Positions 25,532 through 34,608 of a stretch of 64,000 nt of DNA are shown here, in pieces. Source of the DNA: Rivularia sp. MS3 (GTDB lineage Bacteria > Cyanobacteriota > Cyanobacteriia > Cyanobacteriales > Nostocaceae); the NCBI GenBank assembly GCA_019192545.1, contig JAHCMI010000026.1, forward strand, positions 1 to 64,000, written 5' to 3'. The translations under genes were made by a program, and so were the position numbers. Numbering within the stretch: position 1 is the first letter of the stretch; every line of letters starts with the position of its first letter. A model generated the notes under the pieces. That model was not told the origin of the DNA and searched no databases. It saw nothing but the letters and a program-made list of their open reading frames with translations.

Positions 25532-27745
25532 ATGAATAATCCAATCGGTAAACCGTTAAATCGAATAGATGGCAGACTGAAGGTTACGGGTAAGGCACTT
25601 TATGCTGCTGAATATCCCGTGCAAAATATGACTCATGCTGTTGTAATTGAAAGCAAAATAGCTCGCGGAAGTATCCGCAATATTGATACTAGTGCGGCTG
25701 AAAAGCTACCTGGTGTGCTTGGGGTTATTACTTATCAAAATGCGCCGAAGCTGGGACAAAACAATAGTAATCAATCTGGTGGGAATCCTTTAATTAAACC
25801 GCTTCCGGTACTACAAGATAATAAAATTAGTTTTTACGGACAGCATATCGGTGTTGTTGTTGCCGAAACTTTGGAACAAGCTGAATATGCAGCTAGTTTA
25901 GTTAAAGTTACTTATCTACCGGAAACTCCTGCTGTCAGCTTTGAAAAAAATCTCAAAAATGCTTATAAACCCGAAAGATTGTTGATTTCTTTAGAACCAG
26001 ATTCGGGAAGGGGTGATATTAATCAAGGATTGCAAGCAGCAGCTATACAATTAGATGAAAATTATTCCGCACCGATAGAACATCATAACCCGATGGAGCC
26101 TTCAGCTACTACTGCTGTTTGGGAAGGTAATAAGTTAAAGCTTTACGATGCTTCACAGCATGTTCAGGGGACACAGCAAGCGGTAGCTGATACCTTTGGA
26201 ATTCCTCAAGAAAACGTTCAGGTAGTTGCACGATTTATCGGTGGTGGATTCGGTTGTAAATACCCCGTGCGCGAACACGTCATTTTAGCAGCTTTGGCAG
26301 CACAACGAGTTAAACGTCCGGTTAAACTGGCACTCTCACGGGAGCAAATGTTTACTTCGGTTGGCTGTCGTCCCTATTCTTCCCAGCGGATTCGTCTGGG
26401 TGCAACCAAAGACGGTAAACTAACGGCTGTAGCCCATGAAATTTTAACGCAAACCAATATGGATAGGGAGTTTGTAGAACATGTTGGTGCAGCAACTAAC
26501 ATGATATACAATGCCCCTAACGTACTTGTTACCCATCGGGCAGTACCGTTAAATATGGTTGTACCAACCATTATGCGTGCCCCAGGGGAAACGCCGGGAA
26601 TGTACGCTTTAGAATCAGCGATTGATGAATTAGCTTATAAACTCAATATTGACCAGATTGAACTGCGTATCATAAACGACCCTCCCCAAGACCCTCATAA
26701 AAACTTACCTTGGTCGAGTCGTTCTTTAGTAGAAAGTTTGCGCGAAGGTGCTAAGCGTTTTGGTTGGGAAAAGCGCAATCCCAAACCAGGATTGATGCGC
26801 GACGGTCGCTATCTTGTCGGTTATGGGGTAGCTGCTGCAACTTACCCTACCAATCGACAAGCCGCTTCCGCTCGCGCTCGCATTTTGCCTGATGGTAACT
26901 TACTGGTGCAAATTGCAGCTACAGATATCGGTACTGGTACTTATACGATTTTGGCGCAGGTAGCAGCAGAAGTATTGCAATTACCTTGGAGTAAAGTAGC
27001 TGTAGAAATTGGCGATTCCGAATTACCACCTTCCCCTGGTTCGGGTGGTTCTTGGGGTGCTGCTTCTTACGGTAGCGCAGTACATGATGCCTGTATGGCA
27101 CTTAAAGATAAGATGGTATCGTTGGTCAGAGAAGATAACCGTTCGGCACTAAAAAATTTAAAACCAGCAGATTTAGAAGTTAGAGACGGTGGTATTTTTG
27201 CCAAAGATAAATCTGTGGGAGAAACCTTTGCCGAGATTATAAGTAGAAACAAGCTCAAAGAAGTATCCGTGCAGGTAGAATCTACACCCGACGAAGCCAG
27301 GAAAAAATATTCCATGCATTCATTTGGGGCACACTTTGCCGAAGTTAAAGTAGACCCAATCAACGGCATGGTGAAGGTTTCCAGGTTTTTGGGCGCATTC
27401 GGAGCCGGAAAAATTTTAAACCAAAAGACAGCGCGATCGCAAATGATTGGGGGTATAGTTTGGGGTATATCGCAAGCTTTACACGAAAAAACCATTCTTG
27501 ACGACCGTTACGGACATTTTGTCAATCATAACCTCGCGGAATATCACGTCCCCGTCAATGCCGATATTCCCGACATAGAAATAGTTTTTATTGAGGAAAA
27601 TGACCCATACATCAATCCTTTAGGAGTTAAAGGAGTTGGTGAAATAGGTATTGTCGGTGCGGGTGCAGCGGTAGCTAATGCTATTTATCATGCAACAGGT
27701 AAACGCATCCGCGATTTACCAATTACACCAGATAAATTAATTTGA
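25532..27745 (+). CDS. Molybdenum hydroxylase, molybdopterin-binding subunit (PaoC/YagR-like)
   Basis: Protein of 737 residues, full length for the family. IGKPLNRIDGRLKVTGKALY at the start is the typical entry to the domain. FIGGGFGCKYP (~234-244) and GGSWGAASYGSA (~506-517) bind molybdopterin, and GVKGVGEIG near residues 697-705 contains the catalytic Glu (~703). It contains the molybdenum site that hydroxylates the substrate with water. There is no signal peptide; PaoC-type subunits move out with the Tat-bearing 2Fe-2S partner. The XdhC/PaoD-type chaperone gene is not in this window. The leader before its ATG is heptamer repeat. Confidence 0.9.
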   Translation: MNNPIGKPLNRIDGRLKVTGKALYAAEYPVQNMTHAVVIESKIARGSIRNIDTSAAEKLPGVLGVITYQNAPKLGQNNSNQSGGNPLIKPLPVLQDNKISFYGQHIGVVVAETLEQAEYAASLVKVTYLPETPAVSFEKNLKNAYKPERLLISLEPDSGRGDINQGLQAAAIQLDENYSAPIEHHNPMEPSATTAVWEGNKLKLYDASQHVQGTQQAVADTFGIPQENVQVVARFIGGGFGCKYPVREHVILAALAAQRVKRPVKLALSREQMFTSVGCRPYSSQRIRLGATKDGKLTAVAHEILTQTNMDREFVEHVGAATNMIYNAPNVLVTHRAVPLNMVVPTIMRAPGETPGMYALESAIDELAYKLNIDQIELRIINDPPQDPHKNLPWSSRSLVESLREGAKRFGWEKRNPKPGLMRDGRYLVGYGVAAATYPTNRQAASARARILPDGNLLVQIAATDIGTGTYTILAQVAAEVLQLPWSKVAVEIGDSELPPSPGSGGSWGAASYGSAVHDACMALKDKMVSLVREDNRSALKNLKPADLEVRDGGIFAKDKSVGETFAEIISRNKLKEVSVQVESTPDEARKKYSMHSFGAHFAEVKVDPINGMVKVSRFLGAFGAGKILNQKTARSQMIGGIVWGISQALHEKTILDDRYGHFVNHNLAEYHVPVNADIPDIEIVFIEENDPYINPLGVKGVGEIGIVGAGAAVANAIYHATGKRIRDLPITPDKLI

Positions 27746-27751
27746 TAAATT

Positions 27752-27780
27752 CCCTCGGATATTTAAGTTAAATCCGGGGG
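27752..27780. terminator. Hairpin after the molybdenum hydroxylase genes
   Basis: CCCTCGGAT...TTTAA pairs with TTAAATCCGGGGG, 7 bases past the stop codon. The stem is long, without a strong T-run. Confidence 0.5.
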
Positions 27781-27852
27781 ATTTAATCGTTTCAATATTA
27801 ATTACAGTTTTTGAATCTTCAACATCATCTAAACTAACAATTGATAATTGAA

Positions 27853-28032
27853 ATGGTTCTTGAGTTGTGAGTATGCCAAATTATTAGTTTAAAGAACTAA
27901 AACACTTGCTGTAAAAGGAGTTTTATTATAAATATTTAATTTTTAATAATTTTAATTTGTTTTTTACCACTGCCGACTGACGACTGCCTAAAAACGACTA
28001 TTTCAATAGCATACTAAGTACTGAAGAACCAT
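27853..28032. repeat. MITE-like element with terminal inverted repeats, copy 3
   Basis: Left end ATGGTTCTTGAGTTGTGAGT-ATGC and right end GCATACTAAGTACTGAAGAA-CCAT form imperfect ~25-base inverted repeats around 130 bases with no coding capacity. The segment ACGACTGCCTAAAAACGACT is shared with the copy at 13708-13893. About 180 bp in all. Confidence 0.65.
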
Positions 28033-28076
28033 TAAAATCTTTATTGGCTTTATATATACAGGGGAATTTAACGAAC

Positions 28077-28472
28077 ATGAAAGTCTATAAATCTTTTACC
28101 AGATTGCTAGTCAACGATTGGAAAGCCTGCGTCAATTTTTATAAAGAAATAATGGAATTTGAACCATGCCAAGAAGACGAACGAGGTGGATATGCAGAAT
28201 TTCAAGTTGCAGATATGAGACTCAGCATCTTCCGACGTTCCGAAATGGCTCGGATGGTTCATAACCTCGAAAAACCTTCATCCGCCGAATGCCAAGACAC
28301 CGTAGCCTTAATTTTCACGGTTAATGACTTAGAAGATGAATGCATGAAAATCAAGCAAAAAGGAATTAAATTAGTCGCAGAACCAATGAACAATCCCATG
28401 TACGGCATTAAAACAGCTTATCTGCGCGATCCAGATGATAATTTAATTGGGCTTTATCAAATGCTCGTTTAA
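28077..28472 (+). CDS. VOC family (glyoxalase/dioxygenase-like) protein
   Basis: Protein of 131 residues from the ATG at 28077, which has GGGGAA upstream; a TTG further upstream is less likely. The fold is a single VOC domain of two beta-alpha-beta-beta-beta units: FTRLLVNDWKACVNFYKEIM at the start and TAYLRDPDDNLIGLYQ at the end. VOC proteins bind a metal between paired modules and act as lyases, dioxygenases or drug-binding proteins; the substrate cannot be told. A MITE-like element ends 45 bases before it. Single gene. Confidence 0.8.
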   Translation: MKVYKSFTRLLVNDWKACVNFYKEIMEFEPCQEDERGGYAEFQVADMRLSIFRRSEMARMVHNLEKPSSAECQDTVALIFTVNDLEDECMKIKQKGIKLVAEPMNNPMYGIKTAYLRDPDDNLIGLYQMLV

Positions 28473-28520
28473 CTAGGAATGGGAGAGTGGGAGAGTGGGA
28501 GGAAGCATTATAAATACGAA

Positions 28521-28630
28521 CTATTAACTCTTAACTCCTAACTCCTAACTCATAACTCCTAACTCATAACTCCTAACTCTTAACTCCTAACTCCTAACTC
28601 CTAACTGTTCACTGCTCACTGATAACTGAT
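28521..28630. repeat. Long tandem heptamer array (CTAACTC) before a start codon
   Basis: About a dozen units of CTAACTC with CATAACT and CTTAACT variants, then CTGTTCACTGCTCACTGATA, ending one base before the ATG at 28632. The longest such array in the window. Confidence 0.9.
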
Positions 28631-28631
28631 T

Positions 28632-30296
28632 ATGAAGCCTGTAATTTTAACAGTCGATGACGATCCACAAGTATTGCAAGCGGTAGCGCGAGATTTGCGG
28701 CAGCAATACGGCGATCGCTTTCGGATTATGCGCGCTGATTCTGGTAAAACTGCTTTAGATACCTTAGAAAAACTCAAACTTCGCAATGAAACAGTAGCGT
28801 TGTTTTTAGCTGACCAAAGAATGCCGCAAATGTCTGGGGTAGAATTTTTAGAGAAAGGACTAGAAATGTATCCCGATGCCAAACGCGCTTTACTTACAGC
28901 TTATGCGGATACCGATGCAGCTATTAATGCGATTAACAAGACTAAAGTTGATTACTATTTAATGAAACCTTGGGACCCACCCCAAGAAAAGCTGTTTCCC
29001 GTAATTGACGATTTGATTGACGATTGGATGGCACATTTTCGTCCGCCATTTGAAGGTATCCGAGTTATCGGTAATCGCTGGTCTCCCCATTCTCATCAAG
29101 TTAAAGATTTTTTAGCACGAAATCAAGTACCTTATGAATGGTTGGATATTGAATCTTCCAAAGAAGCGCAAGAATTAGTCGAATATGCAGATTGCGACCA
29201 TTTAAATTTACCTTTAGTACTTTTTTCTGATGGTTCTTCTTTACTGCAACCAGACAACGTGCAGTTAGCCGAAAAAATCGGATTGCAAACCCAAGCCGAC
29301 AAGCCATTTTACGATTTAATTATTGTTGGTGGTGGTCCTGCGGGTTTAGCTGCTGCGGTGTATGGTGCTTCGGAAGGATTGCGGACTTTGATGATAGAAA
29401 AAGAAGCGCCAGGAGGACAAGCCGGAACGAGTTCGCGTATTGAAAATTACTTAGGTTTCCCCGTAGGCTTGAGCGGTGGAGATTTAGCAAGACGGGCTGT
29501 AACCCAAGCTAGAAGGTTTGGTGTAGAGATTCTTACGCCACAAGAAGTAAAAGGAGTTCGCGTCCAAGACCAGTATAGAATTATTCAGCTAACAGACGGA
29601 AGCGAGATTAGCTGTCATGCTTTGATATTAGCTTTAGGTGTAGCTTGGCGACGTTTAGATACGCCGGGAATCGAGCGTTTAACTGGCGCGGGTGTTTACT
29701 ACGGCGCAGCCCAGACAGAAGCTCGTTCCTGTGAAGGAGAAGAAGTATATATCGTTGGTGCAGCGAATTCTGCCGGACAAGGAGCAATGTATTTTTCTAA
29801 ATATGCCAGCAAAGTAATTATTTTAGTGCGCGGCGATTCTTTGACTAAAAGTATGTCGCAATATTTAATTGACCAAATTGAAGCTACACCAAATATTGAA
29901 GTTCGGTTACATACAAGTGTAGTTGAAGCTAAAGGTGAAGCCAGTTTAGAATCATTAACTCTTGTGAATAATTTGACAGATGAAAAAGAAACTGTCGCGG
30001 CAAATTCACTGTTTATATTTATTGGTGCAAAACCTAGTACAGAATGGTTAAATGGAGTATTAGAAAAAGACAAACGCGGTTTTGTACTTACAGGCTCAGA
30101 TTTAACCCAAAATGGAAATAATCGTCCTAAAGGTTGGAGCTTAGACCGCGACCCCTATTTATTAGAAACAAACATTCCCGGTATATTTGCGGTGGGTGAT
30201 GTGCGTCATGGTTCGGTAAAACGAGTCGCTTCCGGTGTCGGTGAAGGCTCGATTTGCGTGCAGTTTATTCACAACTATTTAAGTAAAGTTTTGTAA
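28632..30296 (+). CDS. Response regulator / thioredoxin-reductase-like fusion
   Basis: Protein of 554 residues with three parts. Residues ~1-125: receiver domain with VDDD (8-11), phosphoacceptor Asp61 in LADQRMP, and the conserved Lys in YLMKPWDPP. Residues ~135-220: a glutaredoxin-like domain whose CxxC is replaced (RWSPHS). Residues ~225-554: FAD/NAD(P) thioredoxin-reductase fold with VGGGPAGLAAAVYGASEGL, VYIVGAANSAGQ and GIFAVGDVRHGSVKRVA. The usual CxxC redox pair of TrxR is absent, so it is not a true TrxR; it probably couples NAD(P)H or redox state to signalling. The next gene is a histidine kinase, likely its partner. Confidence 0.88.
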   Translation: MKPVILTVDDDPQVLQAVARDLRQQYGDRFRIMRADSGKTALDTLEKLKLRNETVALFLADQRMPQMSGVEFLEKGLEMYPDAKRALLTAYADTDAAINAINKTKVDYYLMKPWDPPQEKLFPVIDDLIDDWMAHFRPPFEGIRVIGNRWSPHSHQVKDFLARNQVPYEWLDIESSKEAQELVEYADCDHLNLPLVLFSDGSSLLQPDNVQLAEKIGLQTQADKPFYDLIIVGGGPAGLAAAVYGASEGLRTLMIEKEAPGGQAGTSSRIENYLGFPVGLSGGDLARRAVTQARRFGVEILTPQEVKGVRVQDQYRIIQLTDGSEISCHALILALGVAWRRLDTPGIERLTGAGVYYGAAQTEARSCEGEEVYIVGAANSAGQGAMYFSKYASKVIILVRGDSLTKSMSQYLIDQIEATPNIEVRLHTSVVEAKGEASLESLTLVNNLTDEKETVAANSLFIFIGAKPSTEWLNGVLEKDKRGFVLTGSDLTQNGNNRPKGWSLDRDPYLLETNIPGIFAVGDVRHGSVKRVASGVGEGSICVQFIHNYLSKVL

Positions 30297-30320
30297 GAAA
30301 GGGAATAGGGAATAGGGAAT

Positions 30321-30364
30321 TTCTAACTCTTAACTCCTAACTGTTCACTGATAACTGATAACTA
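30321..30364. repeat. Heptamer repeat before a start codon
   Basis: CTAACTCTTAACTCCTAACT then GTTCACTGATAACTGATAAC, ending 3 bases before the ATG at 30368. Confidence 0.8.
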
Positions 30365-30367
30365 AAA

Positions 30368-31777
30368 ATGGTTTTATGTACTGAAGAATTGCAAACGCTG
30401 GAATTATTTAAAATACTTCCTCAAAGTCGCTTGGAATGGGTTTGCGATCGCGCTACTCCCTTGAAATTATCGCAAGGTGAAAATTTAGTATCGGAGGGGG
30501 ATACAGCACGGGGTTTATTTATATTGATGTCGGGAAAAATCGCCATAACTCGTTATTCCGATGGTGTGGAAATGCCATTAGGGCAGCATAAAGCACCGGA
30601 ATTTGTAGGGGAGATTCCTATCCTTACAGATGAGCCAATTATGGTAAATTTGCAGGCTTTAACAGATTGTCGTATTTACGAGCTTGCCGCAGAAGACTTT
30701 TTAGAATTGCTTCATCAGTGTCGGCAGTTTGAAATAACCATAGCTCGTGCAGTTCAAAAAAGATTGCGGGGGCTAGAGTCTTTTATCCGCAATCGCGAAA
30801 AAATGGCAGCTTTGGGTACAATGTCGGCAGGTTTAGCCCACGAACTTAACAATCCTGCTGCTGCTTTAGTTCGTGCTTTGAAAGATGTCACGCCCGCATT
30901 GCTAGAATTGCAGCGGATGAATTTAGTTTATGGACAGCTTCGGGTAGAAGACGAACATACCGAAAAGTGGTTAAAAATTCGAGATGACGGCTACGACATT
31001 ATAAATAATGACAAATTAGATCCGATGACCATAGCCGATAGAGAAGATGAATTATTAGATTGGTTAGAAGATTACGGAGTCGAAAACGCTTGGAATATAG
31101 CCGAACCCTTAGCCGTAGGTGGAGTAGACGTAAAGCTGCTCGACACCATGATGGAGCGTTGGCGAGATGATACCACCGAATTAAGAGATATGGGAATACG
31201 CTGGTTAGCAATTTCCTTTGACGTTATGTCTACGATAAAAAACGGTTTGCGCGGAGCAGAGCGGATTTCGGAATTAGTACATTCCATGAAATCATACTCT
31301 CATTTAGATCGTGGCGCTCAACAGTGGGTAGACATTCATCAAGGTTTAGAAGATACGATAAAGTTATTTTCTTTTAAGCTCAAACACGGCGTTGAAATTC
31401 AACGTTGCTATGGAGAAAATCTTCCTAAAATACTTGCTTACGGCAGCGAACTAAATCAAGTTTGGACAAATTTAATTGATAATGCAATAGATGCAATGGA
31501 AGGAAAAGGCACGATAGAAATCACAACATCTGTGTTTGAAAACTCTTTAAAAGTTGAAATTACAGATACAGGAGTAGGAATTCCCGATGAAACCAAATCA
31601 CGTATTTATGAACCATTCTTTACAACAAAAGAAATAGGAAAAGGTTCCGGATTGGGTTTAGATGCAGTTAGAAGAATAGTCGAAAATCGTCATAAAGGAG
31701 CAATAGGTTTAGAATCACAGCCAGGAAAAACTACTTTTAAAATTTGTCTGCCGATAGCGGGATGCAGTCATGGGTAA
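30368..31777 (+). CDS. Sensor histidine kinase with cyclic-nucleotide-binding-like domain
   Basis: Protein of 469 residues. Residues ~10-130 form a cNMP-binding (CRP-like) domain: GENLVSEGDTARGLFILMSG and FVGEIPILTDEP. The HisKA box follows: MSAGLAHELNNPAAALVRAL with phosphoacceptor His158. The ATPase domain has N-box NLIDNAIDAME, DTGVGIP, GKGSGLGLDAVRRIVENR. No membrane segment, so it is cytosolic. It follows the response regulator/TrxR-like gene by 70 bases in the same direction; the two form a two-component pair that I infer senses a nucleotide or redox signal. The same pairing is known in other bacteria. Confidence 0.88.
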   Translation: MVLCTEELQTLELFKILPQSRLEWVCDRATPLKLSQGENLVSEGDTARGLFILMSGKIAITRYSDGVEMPLGQHKAPEFVGEIPILTDEPIMVNLQALTDCRIYELAAEDFLELLHQCRQFEITIARAVQKRLRGLESFIRNREKMAALGTMSAGLAHELNNPAAALVRALKDVTPALLELQRMNLVYGQLRVEDEHTEKWLKIRDDGYDIINNDKLDPMTIADREDELLDWLEDYGVENAWNIAEPLAVGGVDVKLLDTMMERWRDDTTELRDMGIRWLAISFDVMSTIKNGLRGAERISELVHSMKSYSHLDRGAQQWVDIHQGLEDTIKLFSFKLKHGVEIQRCYGENLPKILAYGSELNQVWTNLIDNAIDAMEGKGTIEITTSVFENSLKVEITDTGVGIPDETKSRIYEPFFTTKEIGKGSGLGLDAVRRIVENRHKGAIGLESQPGKTTFKICLPIAGCSHG

Positions 31778-31819
31778 TTGGTAATTGAACATGGAAAAAT
31801 AGGTAATTGTTAACTGCTC

Positions 31820-32974
31820 ATGGCAATCCTACTTTCTTTCTACGCTTTCATCGCTATCGGTATCGCCGAAGGGGGTTTGGGTGTTCTCATTCCTTCAATT
31901 ATTGAAACCTATAATTTAACTTCTGCTAACATAACTTTCATTTTTTTGAGCCAGGTTACGGGCTATATTTTCGCGGCTTTGTCTAGCAGTATTTTAAGTA
32001 ATCGTATTGGATTGGCAAGGATGTTACTGTTAGCATCCATAAGTTTGACATTTGCTTTAATAATCTATGCTTTTAGCCCTTATTGGTGGCTGATGGTTGC
32101 TGCTGGTAGTTTGTTGGGTTTGGGAATTGGTTTAATTGATGCCGGGATTAACAGCTATATTGCCAATCGCAATCAAGCTGATTTGATGGGGTGGCTGCAC
32201 GGATTTTATGGAATTGGGGCACTTTCAGGACCGGCGATCGCCACTACGTTATTAGCGGTAAACTTACCTTGGCGCAGTGTTTATCTGATTTTCGCTGCGG
32301 TTGTCGGGTTGATGATAATTGCGATGTTGTGGGCTGTTATTTCTGACTACAAACCTTTAAATAAAAAAATTAAAAAGTCGGATAAAACAGCTTCAGCTAA
32401 TTTAGGTACGGCTTTAAAAACACCTACAGTTTTATTAGCAGGTTTATTGTTAGCTGTTTACGTGGGAACAGAAGCATCTGTGGGAAATTGGGCTTATAGC
32501 GTTCAACATATTAGTAGAAACACACCAACATTAATCGCAGGATATAGCGTTAGTGCTTACTGGTTAGGATTAACTTTGGGAAGATTTATTAGCGGAAGAT
32601 TTGTCAAAATTTGGGGTGCAAATCGCACTTTAAATTACAGTTTAATATTATTAACTTTGAGTTTGATTACTTGGTGGCTATTGCCAAATCAATTGATTAG
32701 TTTACCTTTAATTGGTATAGCTTTAGCTCCGATATTTCCCCTAACAATTTGGTTATCACCGCAAAGAATACCAAGCGCAATTGTACCGGCAGCGATTGGT
32801 TTTATTACTAGCGTGGCGAGTTTAGGAGCAGCAATGATTCCTTCTTCTGCGGGATATTTTGCATCTATGTTTGGGCTGGAGGTGATTCCGGTTTTGATGA
32901 TTCCTTTGGCTGGGTTGATGTTGGTTTTGCATCGGGTGATGGTTAATCAGTCAACAGTGAGCAATGAGCAGTGA
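31820..32974 (+). CDS. MFS transporter
   Basis: Integral membrane protein of 384 residues with ~12 hydrophobic segments and the MFS pattern (IGIAEGGLGVLIPSII at the first helix; LGLGIGLIDAGINSYIANRN in helix 4; FYGIGALSGP in helix 5). It resembles the FucP/YbjJ-like group of sugar and drug permeases, but the substrate cannot be assigned. It follows the kinase by 42 bases, so it may be co-transcribed. The last residues (NQSTVSNEQ) and the stop codon are encoded by the AGTGAGC heptamer repeat. Confidence 0.8.
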   Translation: MAILLSFYAFIAIGIAEGGLGVLIPSIIETYNLTSANITFIFLSQVTGYIFAALSSSILSNRIGLARMLLLASISLTFALIIYAFSPYWWLMVAAGSLLGLGIGLIDAGINSYIANRNQADLMGWLHGFYGIGALSGPAIATTLLAVNLPWRSVYLIFAAVVGLMIIAMLWAVISDYKPLNKKIKKSDKTASANLGTALKTPTVLLAGLLLAVYVGTEASVGNWAYSVQHISRNTPTLIAGYSVSAYWLGLTLGRFISGRFVKIWGANRTLNYSLILLTLSLITWWLLPNQLISLPLIGIALAPIFPLTIWLSPQRIPSAIVPAAIGFITSVASLGAAMIPSSAGYFASMFGLEVIPVLMIPLAGLMLVLHRVMVNQSTVSNEQ

Positions 32975-32980
32975 GCAGTT
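32950..32980. repeat. AGTGAGC heptamer repeat across the MFS stop codon
   Basis: CAACAGTGAGCAATGAGCAG then TGAGCAGTTG; the MFS stop TGA is within it. Confidence 0.75.
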
Positions 32981-33235
32981 GCTAGCGAACAATGTTTATT
33001 AGGGGTATAGAATTTTTTCAAGGAAATTGAACTTCAACCATTTTTTATTCTAAATAGCTTTTAGCTATTACTTTGAAACTTACTTTATTTAATTCGATAT
33101 AGCCATGTAAAAATTCTTGTTTAACTGATGTTTGTATCAGAAAATTAAAGCGATTCTTCTGCACAGACACATCGCGATCGCATCTGATTTTAAATTGTTG
33201 ACATCGCCCATAACCTACCAGGTGCATGGGCTTTG

Positions 33236-33325
33236 TTATGCAGAGACTTGTTGTGACTCATAGGGTTGAATAAGAATCTCAGCCGGAATATTTAATTCTT
33301 GATTCAACTTCCGAATCATCTCCAC
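33236..33325 (-). pseudogene. C-terminal remnant of a HigA-type antitoxin
   Basis: Minus-strand frame of 29 codons plus stop: VEMIRKLNQELNIPAEILIQ then PYESQQVSA. The phrase IRKLNQELNIPAEILI is the typical end of HigA-like helix-turn-helix antitoxins (IRKLH..LGIPAEVLI). The upstream part is cut off by a heptamer-type repeat (CAGTGAACAGTGGAG). No toxin gene is adjacent. The surrounding 33000-33235 shows no other recognisable gene. Confidence 0.6.
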
Positions 33326-33359
33326 TGTTCACTGATTTATCCCCTATGCCTAAATGCTT

Positions 33360-34235
33360 TTATAAACCCAACTTTTCCCCTCTCGCCAAACGCTCAATCA
33401 ACTCGCTACGAGTCAAGTTATTCTCCCGAGCAATTTTATCTAGATTCTCCCAAGCAGTATTAGTTAATCGCAGCGATCGCACTTGTTTGGGTTCTTGATA
33501 ATCCTGCTCGAATTTACCGGAACTAGAACGCTTGCGTCGTGAGGATTTATCTTTGATTGCAGCATATTTATCTTCTTCATTTTCTTGCTTGGGAATAATC
33601 AAATTAACCAAACATTTAATCAATCTTTCTTGCTGCATTGGCATAATTTCACCAGCTTGAAGCATATATTCAATCATGGTGTAATGCACTATAGCACCTA
33701 AGAATACCCGCGTTGTTGCTTCTGGATCTGCTATTTGTAGTTTAGGATGAGAACGTAAATAATTAGCTATGAATTGATAAACGTTTTTATCTATATTGCG
33801 AACCATGTATTGCGCCAGCATGGGGAATCTTCCCGATTCACCAATCATCAAGCGAATTAAACCCAAAAATTCTGGTGTGCTGCTAATACTTTTATTGAAT
33901 CTATTTAATAAATCATTTGCAAAGTTAGTTAAAACTTCTGCTGGCTCCCCCTCAAACATTTGTGGATCTTTTTTATTTAAAGCAACTCCGTGAGTTGTAA
34001 TCAGACGCTCAATTAAAGCGATAAATAATTTTTCTTTATCCTGAAAATAGCTGTAAACGGTAGTTTTTGAAACTCCTGCCGCTGCTGTAACTTTGTCCAT
34101 TGTGGTTGCAGCAAAACCATTCTTTACAAATTCGTGTATCGCACCTTGCAAAATAGCTTCAACTTTTTCTCCTGATGGCAAAGCTTCTGCGCTACCATTA
34201 TCTGTTGCTTTGATAAGTTTTTTTCTCGCTTGCAT
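33360..34235 (-). CDS. TetR/AcrR family regulator with a C-terminal ribbon-helix-helix-like tail
   Basis: From the ATG at 34235 the product is 291 residues (TTG codons upstream are less likely). Residues ~20-75 are the TetR HTH: EAILQGAIHEFVKNGFAATT, MDKVTAAAGVSKTTVYSYFQ. Residues ~75-215 are the ligand-binding core. After a basic linker (KSSRRKRSSSGKF) the last ~40 residues (QVRSLRLTNTAWENLDKIA, ENNLTRSELIERLARGE) resemble a CopG/MetJ-type DNA-binding module, an unusual addition. It is divergent from a DevB-type exporter gene with ~370 bases between, so it probably represses that exporter in response to an exported compound. Confidence 0.85.
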   Translation of the reverse strand: MQARKKLIKATDNGSAEALPSGEKVEAILQGAIHEFVKNGFAATTMDKVTAAAGVSKTTVYSYFQDKEKLFIALIERLITTHGVALNKKDPQMFEGEPAEVLTNFANDLLNRFNKSISSTPEFLGLIRLMIGESGRFPMLAQYMVRNIDKNVYQFIANYLRSHPKLQIADPEATTRVFLGAIVHYTMIEYMLQAGEIMPMQQERLIKCLVNLIIPKQENEEDKYAAIKDKSSRRKRSSSGKFEQDYQEPKQVRSLRLTNTAWENLDKIARENNLTRSELIERLARGEKLGL

Positions 34236-34608
34236 ATTCAAATTCAATCAATTGTGTTTATCACTTTCTATATCCGTAGCTTATCTATCTATAAGAGTTT
34301 CTGCTTATTAGCAACCTATGTTTACTTAATAAATTTCCCATGTATTACACAGATATTCTATCGCTTCTAATCTTTGGTTAGTAAAACAAAAATCGTAATA
34401 TGCATCTAAAGATAGATATTTGACAATTGAATAATTAAGCCTAATACATTATCAACAAGACTTTAACCTGTATTTTTTAATCAGTTATTAGCCTAACCTA
34501 TTCAATATATTAATCCAAACATCTTGACAAAAATAACTGTACTGTTTAGTTTAGTAGTAAGCGATTAAACGATTTAGTTCACTCTTATTTATTTTGAGAG
34601 GAATTATC
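34236..34608. other. Divergent control region between TetR and DevBCA genes
   Basis: About 370 AT-rich bases with no gene. The exporter-side promoter candidate is at 34524-34552; the regulator's own promoter is not clear. The sequence AACTGTACTGTTTAGTTTAG near the -10 region is a plausible operator. Confidence 0.5.
34524..34552 (+). promoter_or_regulatory. Sigma-70-type promoter candidate for the DevBCA genes
   Basis: TTGACA at 34524-34529, a 17-base spacer, and TAGTTT at 34547-34552 as a weak -10. The repeated TGTACTGTTTAG motif overlaps the spacer and -10, where a TetR repressor would block polymerase. The start codon is 57 bases downstream, with AGAGGA as ribosome binding site. Confidence 0.45.

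Noticed and set aside
28521-28630. Tandem array resembling a CRISPR
   Set aside because: Units are only 7 bases, contiguous, with no spacers; these are heptamer repeats.
33045-33227. Minus-strand frame of 60 codons
   Set aside because: Contains repeat-like DNA around a GCGATCGCATC patch, no start signal, no similarity; not supported as a gene.
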